Assembly (NCBI GenBank): GCA_013214355.1
Contig: JABSSL010000007.1
Coordinates: 103,538-167,537, forward strand
Reading direction: 5' to 3'
From: Saprospiraceae bacterium
GTDB taxonomy: Bacteria > Bacteroidota > Bacteroidia > Chitinophagales > Saprospiraceae
Length of the DNA: 64,000 bases
The notes below the pieces were generated by a model. The model had not been told where the DNA came from, ran no database searches, and saw only the letters and a program-made list of their open reading frames with translations. The number at the start of each line of letters is the position of its first letter. The first letter of the stretch is position 1. Position numbers and translations under genes: made by a program. Below, piece after piece: positions 35,244 to 45,500 of the stretch.

Positions 35244-36119
35244 ATGCGCATTTTTCGTTTTGATAAAACCAAGTATGGGAAAGAGCTATTGATGGACCTT
35301 GGTCGTTTCGAGGGTACTCCCAAATTTTTTTTCTCTTCGAAAGTACATTGTACAGATTTCTTCGAAATCATGATTTTCAGGAAAGGGAATGGATATCTAC
35401 TCCTGGATGCTGAAAAGATCGAAATCCAAGACAATACCTTTTTGTTTGTAGCCCCATTTCAGAAGCGACGCTGGTATGTGGATGCCAAGAACATATCTGG
35501 CTTTTTTCTCATTTTTGAAAAAGACTTTTTGGCTACCTTTTTTGCCGATAAGCTATTTGTTTACCGGATGCAGTACTTCTACAATCTGCAGACCCGCCCT
35601 TACTTCATTCCAGATCAGCGCCTGTTTGCCTATTCCCATGATATCTTTGATGAGATCTTCTCCGAATTACAACAACCTCGTTCTGATTCTACTCACTTGC
35701 TTCGTTCCATTCTCTATTATATGCTTATCAAAATGAATAGGGCTTTTTGTCGCTATCATGAATTAGAGGAGGATACCGCGCTTAATAACTATGCCTATGC
35801 CTTTAAGGCCGCTCTGGAGGAACATATTGTAGAAAAGCAGCGGGTGGCTGATTATGCAGCATTATTAGGCATCAGTAGAATTAGTTTGAATACCGCTACG
35901 CGGAAGCAGTATGGGGTCACAGCCTCGGAAATGATTAAAGATCGTTTGATCGCTGAAATAAAGACGGCCCTCCTTTTCTCTACGGCTACCATCAATGAGA
36001 TTGCCTACAGCCTGCATTTCTCGGAGCCCAATAATTTTATTCGCTTCTTCAAGTCGAAAACGGGCTTTTCTCCCAAAGCTTTTCGAGACACTTATCAAAT
36101 TGATAGTTCTTTTGCCTAA
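35244..36119 (+). CDS. AraC-family transcriptional regulator
   Basis: This 291-residue protein has an N-terminal cupin-like ligand domain (about 20-160) and a C-terminal AraC helix-turn-helix domain (about 190-288). The second helix unit reads INEIAYSLHFSEPNNFIRFFKSKTGFSPKAFR. Downstream of the galactanase gene by 26 bp, it is probably cotranscribed and may sense a galactan-derived sugar. No membrane helices are present, unlike the AraC regulator at 21939. Confidence 0.85.
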   Translation: MRIFRFDKTKYGKELLMDLGRFEGTPKFFFSSKVHCTDFFEIMIFRKGNGYLLLDAEKIEIQDNTFLFVAPFQKRRWYVDAKNISGFFLIFEKDFLATFFADKLFVYRMQYFYNLQTRPYFIPDQRLFAYSHDIFDEIFSELQQPRSDSTHLLRSILYYMLIKMNRAFCRYHELEEDTALNNYAYAFKAALEEHIVEKQRVADYAALLGISRISLNTATRKQYGVTASEMIKDRLIAEIKTALLFSTATINEIAYSLHFSEPNNFIRFFKSKTGFSPKAFRDTYQIDSSFA

Positions 36120-36187
36120 TTGATCTTTCCCGTCGATCCAAGTTGTGACAACTTTGTGCTAAGAAATTCAACACAAAATTAAGTCAC

Positions 36188-36703
36188 ATGCGAAAGCAAA
36201 TGCTCATTGGGTTTGGCCTGGCGCTCGCCATGCTAGTCAGCCCACAATTAGATGCACAAACTAAAAAACGTAAAAAGATGGAAAAGGAACTTAAAACGAC
36301 TGTTCAACAGTTCTATGATGCGCTAAGCACGGCTCCAGGTGATGGTAGTGCTACCCAAATTGCCAACTGGATGGAATCGGATTGGACCTCCACCCCAACC
36401 CCTGCTGGCGGAGCAGGCTTGGAGGGCTTCGTCAAAACCTTGCACATGTTTCACGGAATGATACCGGATCTTAAATGGGATGTCAAGGAAATGTTGGTAG
36501 CTGGCAACAACGTGATCGTGCGCAGCGAAGCGTCAGGCACGCCTAATTCTCCAGAGGGCTACTTTTTCGGCGTGCCGACTAAAGGCGAGAAAGCCTTTTC
36601 CATCCAAACCATCGACATTCATACCGTAGAAAACGGTAAGCTAGTCAAAGCCTATCATTGCGAAGATTGGGCAACCGCCATCCAACAGGTGAGTGATCAA
36701 TAG
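36188..36703 (+). CDS. Exported SnoaL-like protein
   Basis: This 171-residue protein has a signal peptide (cleavage near LDAQT). The remaining part has the SnoaL/NTF2-like fold: helix TTVQQFYDALSTAPGDG, VKTLHMFHGMIPDLKWDVKEML and the end IQTIDIHTVENGKLVKAYHCED. Such polyketide-cyclase-like proteins are widespread in Bacteroidota. Catalytic residues cannot be assigned. It is a single gene facing the convergent GNAT gene, 4 bp away. Confidence 0.75.
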   Translation: MRKQMLIGFGLALAMLVSPQLDAQTKKRKKMEKELKTTVQQFYDALSTAPGDGSATQIANWMESDWTSTPTPAGGAGLEGFVKTLHMFHGMIPDLKWDVKEMLVAGNNVIVRSEASGTPNSPEGYFFGVPTKGEKAFSIQTIDIHTVENGKLVKAYHCEDWATAIQQVSDQ

Positions 36704-36707
36704 CTGA

Positions 36708-37283
36708 TTACTTCCAATTCCAAAGAATGATGGCCCATTCTTCTCCATGATCCGCATCCGTGTAAATATGGATTGTTTCGAAACCTACCCGCTCATGTGC
36801 GCGCATCGAGCGGGTATTTCGGGTGGCTACTTCCGTAACGACAAAATCATACTCCCCGGATAATTGACGGCGTTGCTCATGATACATGCCATCAAATAAT
36901 CCCTTACCCCGGAAGGCTTTGTCCACACATACTTGCCCCATTACGTAATAACGATATTCGAGAAGAGATTTACCCTGATAGGATAGTGTAGAGAGCATTT
37001 TGAACATGGGGATTAAGACAGGGATTTTTGCCGAAAAACGCTCCAGCATGACTAGCGCATACCCTACGACCTTACCTTCGGCACTAGCAATGATCTGTGG
37101 CGCGCTTGCATTCATACTGGACAAGAGTGGAAAATCATGCTCTACGGTAACAAAGCCCTGATCTTTACTTTCTTCCTGGGAAATGCTCTTTGGGAGATTA
37201 ATCTGTTGTAAAGCCAAAATTTGTTCTAGCTCCAAGTCGCTATCCGCAGCATAGTAGATAACGGGTGTATTGTGTGAACTCAT
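36708..37283 (-). CDS. GNAT-family N-acetyltransferase
   Basis: This 191-residue cytosolic enzyme has the GNAT fold. Acetyl-CoA binding is indicated by VCVDKAFRGKGLFDGMYHEQRR (about residues 113-134), a Q/RxxGxG-type loop. The C-terminal VATRNTRSMRAHERVGFETIHIY segment is typical. The substrate is unknown. It lies convergent to the SnoaL-like gene and divergent from the patatin gene. Confidence 0.88.
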   Translation of the reverse strand: MSSHNTPVIYYAADSDLELEQILALQQINLPKSISQEESKDQGFVTVEHDFPLLSSMNASAPQIIASAEGKVVGYALVMLERFSAKIPVLIPMFKMLSTLSYQGKSLLEYRYYVMGQVCVDKAFRGKGLFDGMYHEQRRQLSGEYDFVVTEVATRNTRSMRAHERVGFETIHIYTDADHGEEWAIILWNWK

Positions 37284-37451
37284 ACTAGGTAGGCTGATGT
37301 TTGTGCTGCCAGTCTATTCCTTGTTTTTGGTAAAACGAACACCAGGTGATGGAAATCTCTGCCAGCGTGAATTTTTTGTCTCCAAACAACGTTGTGCGAA
37401 TATAAAACGTTCCTTGTAAGAGGTAAAACAACGACCCCAAAACCTACAACT

Positions 37452-38255
37452 ATGGAAAAAAAACTTGGTATAGTCCTCTCTGGGGGAGGGACGCGTGGTA
37501 TGGCCCATATAGGACTGCTTCAGGCACTGAAAGAGCATGGAATAGAGCCCGATTATATTGCGGGAGCGAGTGCGGGGGCATTGGTCGGGGCTATGTACGC
37601 GGCAGGTTGCTCTCCTGAGCAGAGCCTTGAACTCTTTACGAATACTCCACTCTTTAGCTGGACAAATTATAACTTAACCCGCTGGAAGCCAGGGCTATTT
37701 GATACCGAGAAATATCGAAAATACTTCCTTCGATTTCTTCCTGATGATACCTTCGAAGCACTACAGAAACGACTTTTTGTCTCAGTCACAGATGTTTGTA
37801 CGGGACGCCCAGTGATTATGAATAGCGGCCCGATCATTAGAGTGCTTTCTGCCTCGGCTGCGGTTCCACCTGTCTTTAGCCCGGTGCTAATTGAGGGCAC
37901 CTATTATGCCGACGGCGGCATCATGAATAACTTTCCGCTAGAGCCTTTGGAAGAACGATGTACACATATTTTAGGTAGTTATGTGAGTCCAGTCCGTCAT
38001 GTTGAAGCCAAAGAGATGTGGAATTCTTTCAATTTAGTTGGGCGTTCGTATGAGTTGGTTACCCATGCGCAATCTTACGTGAAATTTCAACGATGTGATT
38101 ACCTCTTTTCTCCTAATGAATTATATCCGTTTGGTTTGTTGAACACCGGCAAGTTAGAGACGGTCTATCAGGTAGGATATGAGAAGGCTTTAGAACAGAT
38201 ACCGCAGATAAAGCAGGCACTGGGATTAGCCAATGATCAACTGATGGCTTCCTAA
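37452..38255 (+). CDS. Patatin-like phospholipase
   Basis: The start is set at 37452 (MEKKLGIVLSGGGTRG), the normal N-terminus of the fold. The 267-residue protein has the oxyanion hole GGGTRG, nucleophile elbow GASAG (about residues 40-44) and the catalytic dyad Asp in DGGIMNNFP. It hydrolyses acyl esters of phospholipids or related lipids, with no signal peptide seen, so it would act in the cytosol or on the inner membrane face. Confidence 0.92.
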   Translation: MEKKLGIVLSGGGTRGMAHIGLLQALKEHGIEPDYIAGASAGALVGAMYAAGCSPEQSLELFTNTPLFSWTNYNLTRWKPGLFDTEKYRKYFLRFLPDDTFEALQKRLFVSVTDVCTGRPVIMNSGPIIRVLSASAAVPPVFSPVLIEGTYYADGGIMNNFPLEPLEERCTHILGSYVSPVRHVEAKEMWNSFNLVGRSYELVTHAQSYVKFQRCDYLFSPNELYPFGLLNTGKLETVYQVGYEKALEQIPQIKQALGLANDQLMAS

Positions 38256-38310
38256 AGGCCTGTTTGGTGATCGCCAAATGTGTACTTCAACTAAAGGACC
38301 TTGTGTAAGC

Positions 38311-38340
38311 AAAAAAAAGAGCCCCAGCAAGTGGAGCTCT
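38311..38340 (-). terminator. Intrinsic terminator of the CotH-like gene
   Basis: On the minus strand the RNA reads AGAGCTCC, a 7-nt loop, GGGGCTCT (eight pairs with one G-U), then a run of eight U. It lies 70 bp after the stop of the 38410-39429 gene. Confidence 0.8.
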
Positions 38341-38409
38341 AGATAATTTAGTGTTTTGGTTTGGGGTTAAATCTGGGGTTATTAATAAATGCTGTCTAAG
38401 AAGTTTCGT

Positions 38410-39429
38410 TTACAGTTCCTGCTGGGTTTCTAGTGCTGTATAGAAAGAGTCCATATATTCAAGAAGGTCCTTTCTAGACTTACGACTCATGATTGTGAAG
38501 TCCTTAATTGTCTTTTCCATTGCTGCTCTTTTAGCGATCATCATACCTTTGGCAGCCATTAAAGCTTTAGGCATGTTGGCAGATCCTAAGAAAGCTCTAT
38601 CTCTAAGGGTAGTCAATTGATAGTCTTTATTTGGCACAGCGTAGTTGGCGTTTACGAAGCCAGAGAAGTCGAAGTCGTAAGGTACAGTTACGTATTTGCC
38701 TGTTGTTTCGACTTTAACCAACTTAAGGTTACGGTTCATCTTAAGTGACCAGTCTGTGTTTCCGATCATGTACTGGAACAAAGCGTGCAATTGCAAGTTT
38801 GTCGCGTCGTACTCAGCTTCTGGGCGGTTGAAGCAGTCCTCACAGATTTGCCCGCCTACTCGGCTTGCCATTTGATCAGAGTCTTCGATAAGGATACCGT
38901 AGCGAGTGTTTGCTTCGTTGGTGTTTTTGTCTATGTAAGTTACTTCTGCCAATTGTACTCTGAAACTTTGTCCAGACAATTGATTGTACAATTTGTAAGC
39001 TAGGTATTCTCTCAATACGGCATCATCACCTTGCTTAGAATCGTAGAAGTGTGTTACTAATTTGTAGTCATTATCTTCGCTCAAACCTTGTGCGATCAAT
39101 TCTTTTTTAGAGAATTTCAACTTAAGAGGAGGCATCTCACTCTTTACTCTTCTAAATCTTCCTCTCGCTCTTACTTTTACACTGTAGGTTTCAATATTGT
39201 TAATACCAATGATGCTGAATTTTGCTTTTTGGTATTCGTTGCTTTTTTTGTTTGCATGCAAAGCCTCCATATCTAACTTCAACTCAACCTTTAGAATTTG
39301 CTCTTGGTTAAATTGGTCAAATACGCTAGGAGTCATGGTGGTAGCAGCAGAATCTGCAGCGTAAGCTTGGCTCATTCCAAGAGCGCTAAGCAAAACAACC
39401 ATCACAACATTTTTTAATAAGGCTTTCAT
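38410..39429 (-). CDS. Exported protein, possibly CotH-like
   Basis: This 339-residue protein has a signal peptide ending AYA (residues 23-25). The body contains a VRARGRFRR-type segment, DYKLVTHFYDSKQ, LREYLAYKLYNQL, FQYMIGNTDWS and VPYDFDFSGFVNANYAVPN. The IGNTDWS plus YDFDFSG pairing resembles the active-site region of CotH-type atypical kinases, but I cannot verify the fold. I recall similar proteins in Bacteroidota without an assigned function. A strong terminator follows. Upstream DNA carries TCGATAAAAGT repeats. Confidence 0.55.
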   Translation of the reverse strand: MKALLKNVVMVVLLSALGMSQAYAADSAATTMTPSVFDQFNQEQILKVELKLDMEALHANKKSNEYQKAKFSIIGINNIETYSVKVRARGRFRRVKSEMPPLKLKFSKKELIAQGLSEDNDYKLVTHFYDSKQGDDAVLREYLAYKLYNQLSGQSFRVQLAEVTYIDKNTNEANTRYGILIEDSDQMASRVGGQICEDCFNRPEAEYDATNLQLHALFQYMIGNTDWSLKMNRNLKLVKVETTGKYVTVPYDFDFSGFVNANYAVPNKDYQLTTLRDRAFLGSANMPKALMAAKGMMIAKRAAMEKTIKDFTIMSRKSRKDLLEYMDSFYTALETQQEL

Positions 39430-39798
39430 GATATTTAATTTGTAAGATTATCTCGTTGAATACATTACAAAGATGCAGTGATAGCAGGCCTTTTGCCACT
39501 TTTTTCGAGTGAACTGTGGTTTTTTTCAGACGAACGGAGCAAAAAGTGGAGTGGACTGAAAAAGGGGGGCAAAATCGTCGATAAAAGTGCTCTTTTTACC
39601 GATAAATGGAAGGGGAGGATTATTTGAGACTGAAATGATCGATAAAAGTCACGTTTTGCTGTGAAAATTTCGTTAAAAACACCTCCAATGTAAAGAAATC
39701 GTTAACAACCACGCGGGTTTCAGCATCGAATGCAGGGCTACGAGGTTGAAAAGAATAGCTTAGACATCTCTATATATAAGGACAAACTATAGGCTAGT
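39430..39798. promoter_or_regulatory. Gap with TCGATAAAAGT direct repeats
   Basis: No gene is seen in this 369-bp gap between two minus-strand genes. Two identical 11-mers TCGATAAAAGT occur at 39578-39588 and 39639-39649, with a degenerate CCGATAAATGG copy at 39600. They may be regulator sites upstream of the CotH-like gene. A -7-like CATCTTTG lies on the minus strand near 39473. Confidence 0.4.
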
Positions 39799-40968
39799 TC
39801 ATCGCGCATAATCCTTCAAAATAGAGATGTATTGTTCGCATTGTTGCAAGGCCATGTCTTTAAAGTAAGACTTTTTGATCTCCTGTAAGATAAGTTGCGC
39901 TTGCTCAAGCTTGCCAATTAGGATGGGCCAGGGGGTGATAGGGGCACTTTGCGCTTGGTTTTGTTGAAATAGAGCCACTACGTGATTAATGAGTGTTTCC
40001 GCGAAGAGCTCAGTCTGCCATTTATGAAAGGTAACAAGCGAGTCTGCTCTTTCACAAATGCTGATAATCTCCTTTTGTAGGCGTATCATCGGCTCGAGTT
40101 GATCTTGCATTTGAAATATATCTACCGAATCAGATAAGGCGCCTGCGAAGTCCATGAGGGCGTGACCATACTCCTCCTGCATACCTCCCGAGGGGTTGTA
40201 ATGGTAAGCTACGGTGGCCAAATGTATACGTCGATCGCTTGTTGGCAATTGTAAATACTGCTGTAAGCTATCTTGATAAGCATAAGTAGAATCACAGCTG
40301 TTTAGATAATTACTTATGGCTACTTCCCCCGCTTCGTAGGTCTGGGGAAGGATCGGACAAGCTAACAATTGCCAAAAGGGAACGATCGGTAGATGGGTTT
40401 TTAGAAATTGCTCTGGTGCGCTCAGGAAAAAATCTTCGTTGACACGAGTATAGGCTTCATCATTAAGCGCCAGGCTACTGCCCCAGGTGGCATCTAAAAG
40501 GTACCAGTCACCTGCTAATTTAACGGCATTCCAGCTGTGATCCGGTTCATTTAGGTCTGCTTTAGAGGTCGCTGTACCTTTACTATAACCATCAACGGTG
40601 GAGGCTTCAAGCCCTGCTAGATTGGCCATGGCTTTAAACAGTTGCGCATAGCCCATACAGATGGCCTTTCTTCGAGTCAGAATATCCCTGATGTTTTTAT
40701 TGATGCGCTTACTATTCTCTTCAATTACTTTGTGGTCGTAACTAATATTACTCACGATCCAAGTATAGATAGCCCTTGTTTTTTCAAAATCGTTTTCTGC
40801 TCCCTCCGTCAGGTAGGCCGTGAGTCTGGGTAGATCCTCCTGTAGCTTTTTTGGTGCCTTGAGCGCACGTTGATCAATCTTCTTTTTATTAATTGGAAAA
40901 TCCTGCTGGGCAAGCCCATTTACACAGAGGCACGAGAGTAAAAGTAAAGGTAGGGCAAGTAGTCGCAT
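39799..40968 (-). CDS. Exported transglutaminase-like protein
   Basis: This 389-residue protein has a signal peptide. The transglutaminase-like (YebA-type) domain (about 55-190) has the Cys in RRKAICMGYAQLF, the His in DHSWNAV and the Asp in WYLLDATWGS, so the cysteine-protease-like triad is complete. The C-terminal half (about 200-389) is helical with no known motif. Such proteins may process or bind peptides in the periplasm; the exact role is unknown. A -7-like TATCTTAG lies upstream on the minus strand. Confidence 0.82.
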   Translation of the reverse strand: MRLLALPLLLLSCLCVNGLAQQDFPINKKKIDQRALKAPKKLQEDLPRLTAYLTEGAENDFEKTRAIYTWIVSNISYDHKVIEENSKRINKNIRDILTRRKAICMGYAQLFKAMANLAGLEASTVDGYSKGTATSKADLNEPDHSWNAVKLAGDWYLLDATWGSSLALNDEAYTRVNEDFFLSAPEQFLKTHLPIVPFWQLLACPILPQTYEAGEVAISNYLNSCDSTYAYQDSLQQYLQLPTSDRRIHLATVAYHYNPSGGMQEEYGHALMDFAGALSDSVDIFQMQDQLEPMIRLQKEIISICERADSLVTFHKWQTELFAETLINHVVALFQQNQAQSAPITPWPILIGKLEQAQLILQEIKKSYFKDMALQQCEQYISILKDYAR

Positions 40969-41167
40969 CGAGTGATCTTTATGTTGGGATATACATTACT
41001 AAGATACAGCTTTTTGCCCCCCGCAACAAGCAAGCCCGCGGACAGAAGCGTCGCAATACGGGTCATTTGTGGAGAGGGGATAATGCTTTATCGTAAAAAG
41101 TGGCATCTTGTTCAAATTCGACTTACATTTTTGCCAACTTCAGAATCTAAGTGCTAAGCCTCGGTAT

Positions 41168-41815
41168 ATGAAAGTATTTCTACTGCAATCATTTAAAGTG
41201 CTGTTGGTGCTGATCTTACCCTTCGTGACCCTCATTCGGGGCGCAGTATTTCTTCATGAGCAGTACGAACTATGGCCATGGCCGGCACTGGCTGGGGGGA
41301 TCATCTTTAGCGCCGCCTTGATCTTTTTCTATCTCCTGTACATCCAACGCTGGATTGGTCAGCGATACGGCGGAAAACCCTCCTTTAAGAAAGGGCATTG
41401 GTTGGCTCTATTCCTGGTTTTGGTTTACTGTTTACCAGCTGTATTCTATCTATCTAATAACAATGCCAAGCATCCCGAAGTAAGGGATGAATTCACTAGT
41501 CTTCACCCCATCTTGAGATTGGGAATCAGTACCCTGGTTTTTCTCGATGGAGACCTTATCCTCACCGATGGCTCCCGACAGCCGGAAGATTATCGAAAAA
41601 TGGGCTTGAAAACTAAAGCACATTCTTTACACTACAAGCAAAGTAGTGGCTATGCTCATGCGGTAGATATTCGAACGAAAGGACGAAGTGAATTCCGCAA
41701 CTTCCTGATAAAGACCTATTTCCAAGGTATGGGATTCAATACCCTACGGCACGTCGGCACCGATGATCACCTGCATGTATCTCTTATGAGTCACGACCGA
41801 AAAGGAGGGATTTGA
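41168..41815 (+). CDS. Membrane protein with M15-like (D-Ala-D-Ala carboxypeptidase-type) domain
   Basis: The start at 41168 (MKVFLLQSFKVLLVLILPF) gives an N-terminal helix; the track start adds 20 residues. The 215-residue protein has three transmembrane helices in the first 100 residues. The C-terminal part has HSLHYKQSSGYAHAVDI and later DDHLHVSL, which matches the M15 pattern of zinc ligands SxHxxGxAxD and HxH. If correct it would cut D-Ala-containing peptidoglycan or a related peptide at the membrane. The intervening peptide is longer than usual, so activity is uncertain. Confidence 0.5.
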   Translation: MKVFLLQSFKVLLVLILPFVTLIRGAVFLHEQYELWPWPALAGGIIFSAALIFFYLLYIQRWIGQRYGGKPSFKKGHWLALFLVLVYCLPAVFYLSNNNAKHPEVRDEFTSLHPILRLGISTLVFLDGDLILTDGSRQPEDYRKMGLKTKAHSLHYKQSSGYAHAVDIRTKGRSEFRNFLIKTYFQGMGFNTLRHVGTDDHLHVSLMSHDRKGGI

Positions 41816-41935
41816 AATGAACAATGTTGAATGAGAAATTAACAATTGGCACTGTTCATTCTTAGTAATCTACTATCTATTCTAAACTATCCATTCTGCA
41901 CTCTACATTATTCATTCAACATTATACACATTCTC
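41815..41935. repeat. Tandem ATTCATT/AACATT-type word repeats
   Basis: AATGTTGAATGAG, TGTTCATTC, CTATCCATTC and ATTATTCATTCAACATTAT occur in a cluster between the M15-like and dcd genes. It is the longest array of the intergenic word family in the window. Confidence 0.5.
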
Positions 41936-41949
41936 CCTCCCAACTTCCC

Positions 41950-41957
41950 TATCTTTG
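41950..41957 (+). promoter_or_regulatory. -7 box of dcd
   Basis: TATCTTTG perfectly matches the TAnnTTTG consensus and ends 27 bp before the dcd start codon at 41985. It rules out translation from the track start at 41955. Confidence 0.6.
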
Positions 41958-41984
41958 CGCTCAATCAAAAAGGCTGCAAATAGT

Positions 41985-42521
41985 ATGATATTAAGTGACA
42001 AGAAGATTTTAGAAGGGATAGAGAATGGAGACATTGTGATTGAACCCTTTGATCGCTCCTGCCTAGGCACCAACTCCTACGATGTGCACTTGGGCAAGTG
42101 GTTAGCCATTTACAAAGATCATATCCTAGACGCCAGAAAACATAATGAAATAGAACATTTGGAGATTCCGGAAGGCGGATTTGTCTTGCATCCGAACACA
42201 CTCTATTTGGGGGTGACAGAGGAATATACAGAGACCCATCATGCCGTTCCCTTCCTAGAGGGGAAGTCCAGTGTTGGTCGATTGGGGATTGACATTCACG
42301 CCACTGCGGGAAAAGGTGACGTTGGTTTTTGCAATACTTGGACCCTGGAGATTTCCTGTACCCACCCTGTACGCGTATATGCGGGTATGCCGATCGGACA
42401 ATTGATCTACTTCCAGGTGGAAGGCGAGATTGAGAACTATTACAACCGCAAACCTGGCGCTAAGTACAATACACGTACGGTCAAGCCAGTAGAAAGTATG
42501 ATGTGGAAGAATAAATTTTAA
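41985..42521 (+). CDS. dcd: dCTP deaminase
   Basis: This 178-residue cytosolic enzyme deaminates dCTP to dUTP and so feeds dTMP synthesis. The start is set at 41985, downstream of a perfect -7 box; the track start at 41955 is too early. Markers are LGTNSYDVHLG (about 28-38), LEGKSSVGRLG and ATAGKGDVGFCNTWTLEISC, where the Glu in TLE is the catalytic base. The ending GQLIYFQVEG is usual. Whether it also has dUTPase activity cannot be told. Confidence 0.92.
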   Translation: MILSDKKILEGIENGDIVIEPFDRSCLGTNSYDVHLGKWLAIYKDHILDARKHNEIEHLEIPEGGFVLHPNTLYLGVTEEYTETHHAVPFLEGKSSVGRLGIDIHATAGKGDVGFCNTWTLEISCTHPVRVYAGMPIGQLIYFQVEGEIENYYNRKPGAKYNTRTVKPVESMMWKNKF

Positions 42522-42550
42522 GCCAAGTTCCTCTCCCTGAAACAAATTTA

Positions 42551-45500
42551 ATGGATAACCTCAAAATCATCTCAGCTGGTGCCGGAAGTGGTAAAACTTA
42601 TCGCTTGACTCATGAAATGGTTGGCCTCCTGAAATCGGGCGTCCGCCCTAGTGGGATTATTGCGACTACCTTCACGAAAAAGGCGGCGGCGGAATTGCAA
42701 GAGCGGGTGCGTGTGAGTCTACTGGAGGAAGGGATGACGGAAGCAGCGGATGAATTGACCAACGCACTCATTGGTACGGTACATGGACTGGGGGTGAAAC
42801 TACTGCGACGCTTTGCTTTTGAGGCAGGGGTGTCTCCTCAGGTAGATATTATCGCAGATGAAGACCATCAGGTCATGTTCAATCAGTCCTTGGCTACGGT
42901 GTTGACAGAGGAGCGGGTACAGGCCATGGAGCACCTGAGCGACCGCTTGGGGTTGAACAAGCGAGATTTTTACGATTGGCGGAAAGAGGTCCGTCTGTTG
43001 ACTGAGGTGGCACGCTCCAATAACTTTTCTCAGGCGGTATTGGAAACCAGTAAGCAACGCTCTTTCGATAGTTTCAAAGCCTTCTTGGGGAAGAAAACCG
43101 ACCAGGATGCCAAAACCTTCCTGCAAGCTTTAGAGCAAAAGCTTCATGAAGCGATTGATGCGGTCGATCAAAATGAAGACAGTACCAAAAAGACCTCAGC
43201 TGCACTCCAGACGCTCAAAGCCATCCATCGAGATTTACGACTTCGCGGCAATATCTATTGGTATGAATGGGTAAAGATTGCCAAGATTGGAGTAGGGGCT
43301 AAGAGCCGAGAAGATGTGGCAGACTTGATCGATTTTGCGCGAACCCATGATACGCACCCAGATTTTCACCAGGATATTAAAGCTTACATTGATCAGTTGT
43401 TCGATATCGCGATCGAGGCGTTGAAGGAATATCAACAGTATAAGAATAGCAGGGGCTTGATTGATTATACGGATATGGAGGTATTAATCAATGAGCTATT
43501 GGATAACGAGGCGGTAAAGAAGATCTTACAAGAAGAATTGGATCTGTTGATGGTAGATGAATTTCAGGATACTAGTCCGATTCAACTAGAAATCTTCCTG
43601 AAGCTATCAGCTTTTGCTAAATACTCGGTTTGGGTCGGGGATCCTAAACAGTCGATTTACGGCTTTCGAGGAGCCGAACCTCGCCTCATGCAAGCTATCA
43701 TCCAACAAATCGGTATTCGGCCAGAAGATATACAAGAATATTCTTGGAGATCCCGAGAGGATATTGTGTTTGCTACCAATGCTTTGTTTACCAAAGCCTT
43801 CTCTAACTTGCCAAAGGAACAGATTGCTTTGAAGCCCAAGCGCTGTAAGCAAGCTGGTCCAGATTCTCAAAACAAGGAATCTGAACCGATCGAAATGGGA
43901 GATGCCCTGGTCCACTGGCATTTTCAGGTGGAGGGTGAGGGACGTCCGCCCGGAAAGCCTTGGATGGAAAATGCGATTGCCAATACCCTCAAGGCCTGGT
44001 TAGATCGTGGCGTGTTAATTCAGCCAAAAGGCAGCAAGACTTACCGGAAAGCACAGCTAGGGGATGTGGCTATCCTCTGCCGATCCAACGCTGCTTGCCA
44101 ATTGATGGCAGAGGCATTGCATCGGGCCGGCATCAAAGCGGCCATTGCTAGAAACGGACTCCTACAAACTGCTGAGGCCAAATTGATCTTGGCCTGCCTC
44201 AAATACATTTTACACCCAGAAGACTCTCTTTCCGTTGCTGAAATATTACTCCTGGCTGCCGAGATGCCAATTCAGGAGATCATTGAACACCGGATGGATT
44301 ACCTGAAGGCAGTAGGGGGAGAAAAGCATCCGGTACTTTGGGCTTCCGAAAAAGAGCTGATCGCCAAATTGGATCGACTAAGAACGCAGGTTGAGGAGCT
44401 ATCCGGGGCGGAGATCCTAAATATGGTGCTACAGGAACTGGACCTTAGGCGATTGATTGTTAGTTGGGGTAAAACAGCACAGCGCCTGGATAATGTAGAC
44501 GTGCTTCGTCGTTTGGCACTGCAATACGAAGAGGCCTGTAACCGACTACATAGTGCGGCTTCCCTGGGAGGGATGCTGCTATGGCTCAATGACTTAGAAA
44601 ATGAGCAAAAGGATGCACAAGGATCAGGGGAGGGACCAGATGCTGTACAAATTCTGACTTACCATAAGAGCAAAGGGCTAGAATGGCCGGTGGTCATCTG
44701 CCATAGCTTGGAAGGTTCTTTGCGTGCTGATGTTTGGGGAATGGAAATCGTAGCGGAATCCGAGGAAGTAGATTTGAATGATGTGTTGGGCAACCGTTGG
44801 CTACGGTATTGGGTGAATCCCTATGCGGATCAGATTAGGCGGACACAGCTAGAGGAAAGGATTTCGGAGAGCCAAGCACAGAAAGAACAGACAGAGATGG
44901 CCCTCCAGGAGGAGGCAAGATTAATGTACGTTGGTATTACCAGAGCTAGGGATTATCTAGTGATCCCAACCGGACCGAAACCCACGCGTTGGCTCAATCG
45001 AGTTTGGCATAATGGACAAGGAGATTTCCCTACACTGGAAGAAGCCACTTACGAGTCACCATGGACTTGGGATGGACACTATCTCAACAAAGAAACCGAG
45101 ACCTTTATCTATCCAAGAGCTTTTCCTTCAGCTGAACTGGCAGAATCCGAGATCCGCTTTGTAGAACCGGCAGCTGGTCAACAAGAACACTCGATCTATC
45201 GGATAGATCTCAAGAAGGACACACCAGTGAGTGTTAGTCAAGTAGGGCAAGTAGTGGCGCGACACGCTTATCTAAAGGAGCTGCGCCTAGTGGATGATTT
45301 TGATAAGTATACTTTGGCGAAAGCCATTAAAGCCTTTCATACGGCTGATCGGTTGACCTATGAGCTTGAGCTGAGACAGGAAATGGCTGAAGGGATCATT
45401 GGTAGATTTGAAGTGTCCGAGATGATTGAGATGGAAGGCCTAGTGCATGCTGGTACCCAGTGGCGAAACTTTGTTGAGCATCATTTCCCCGCGAAACAGC

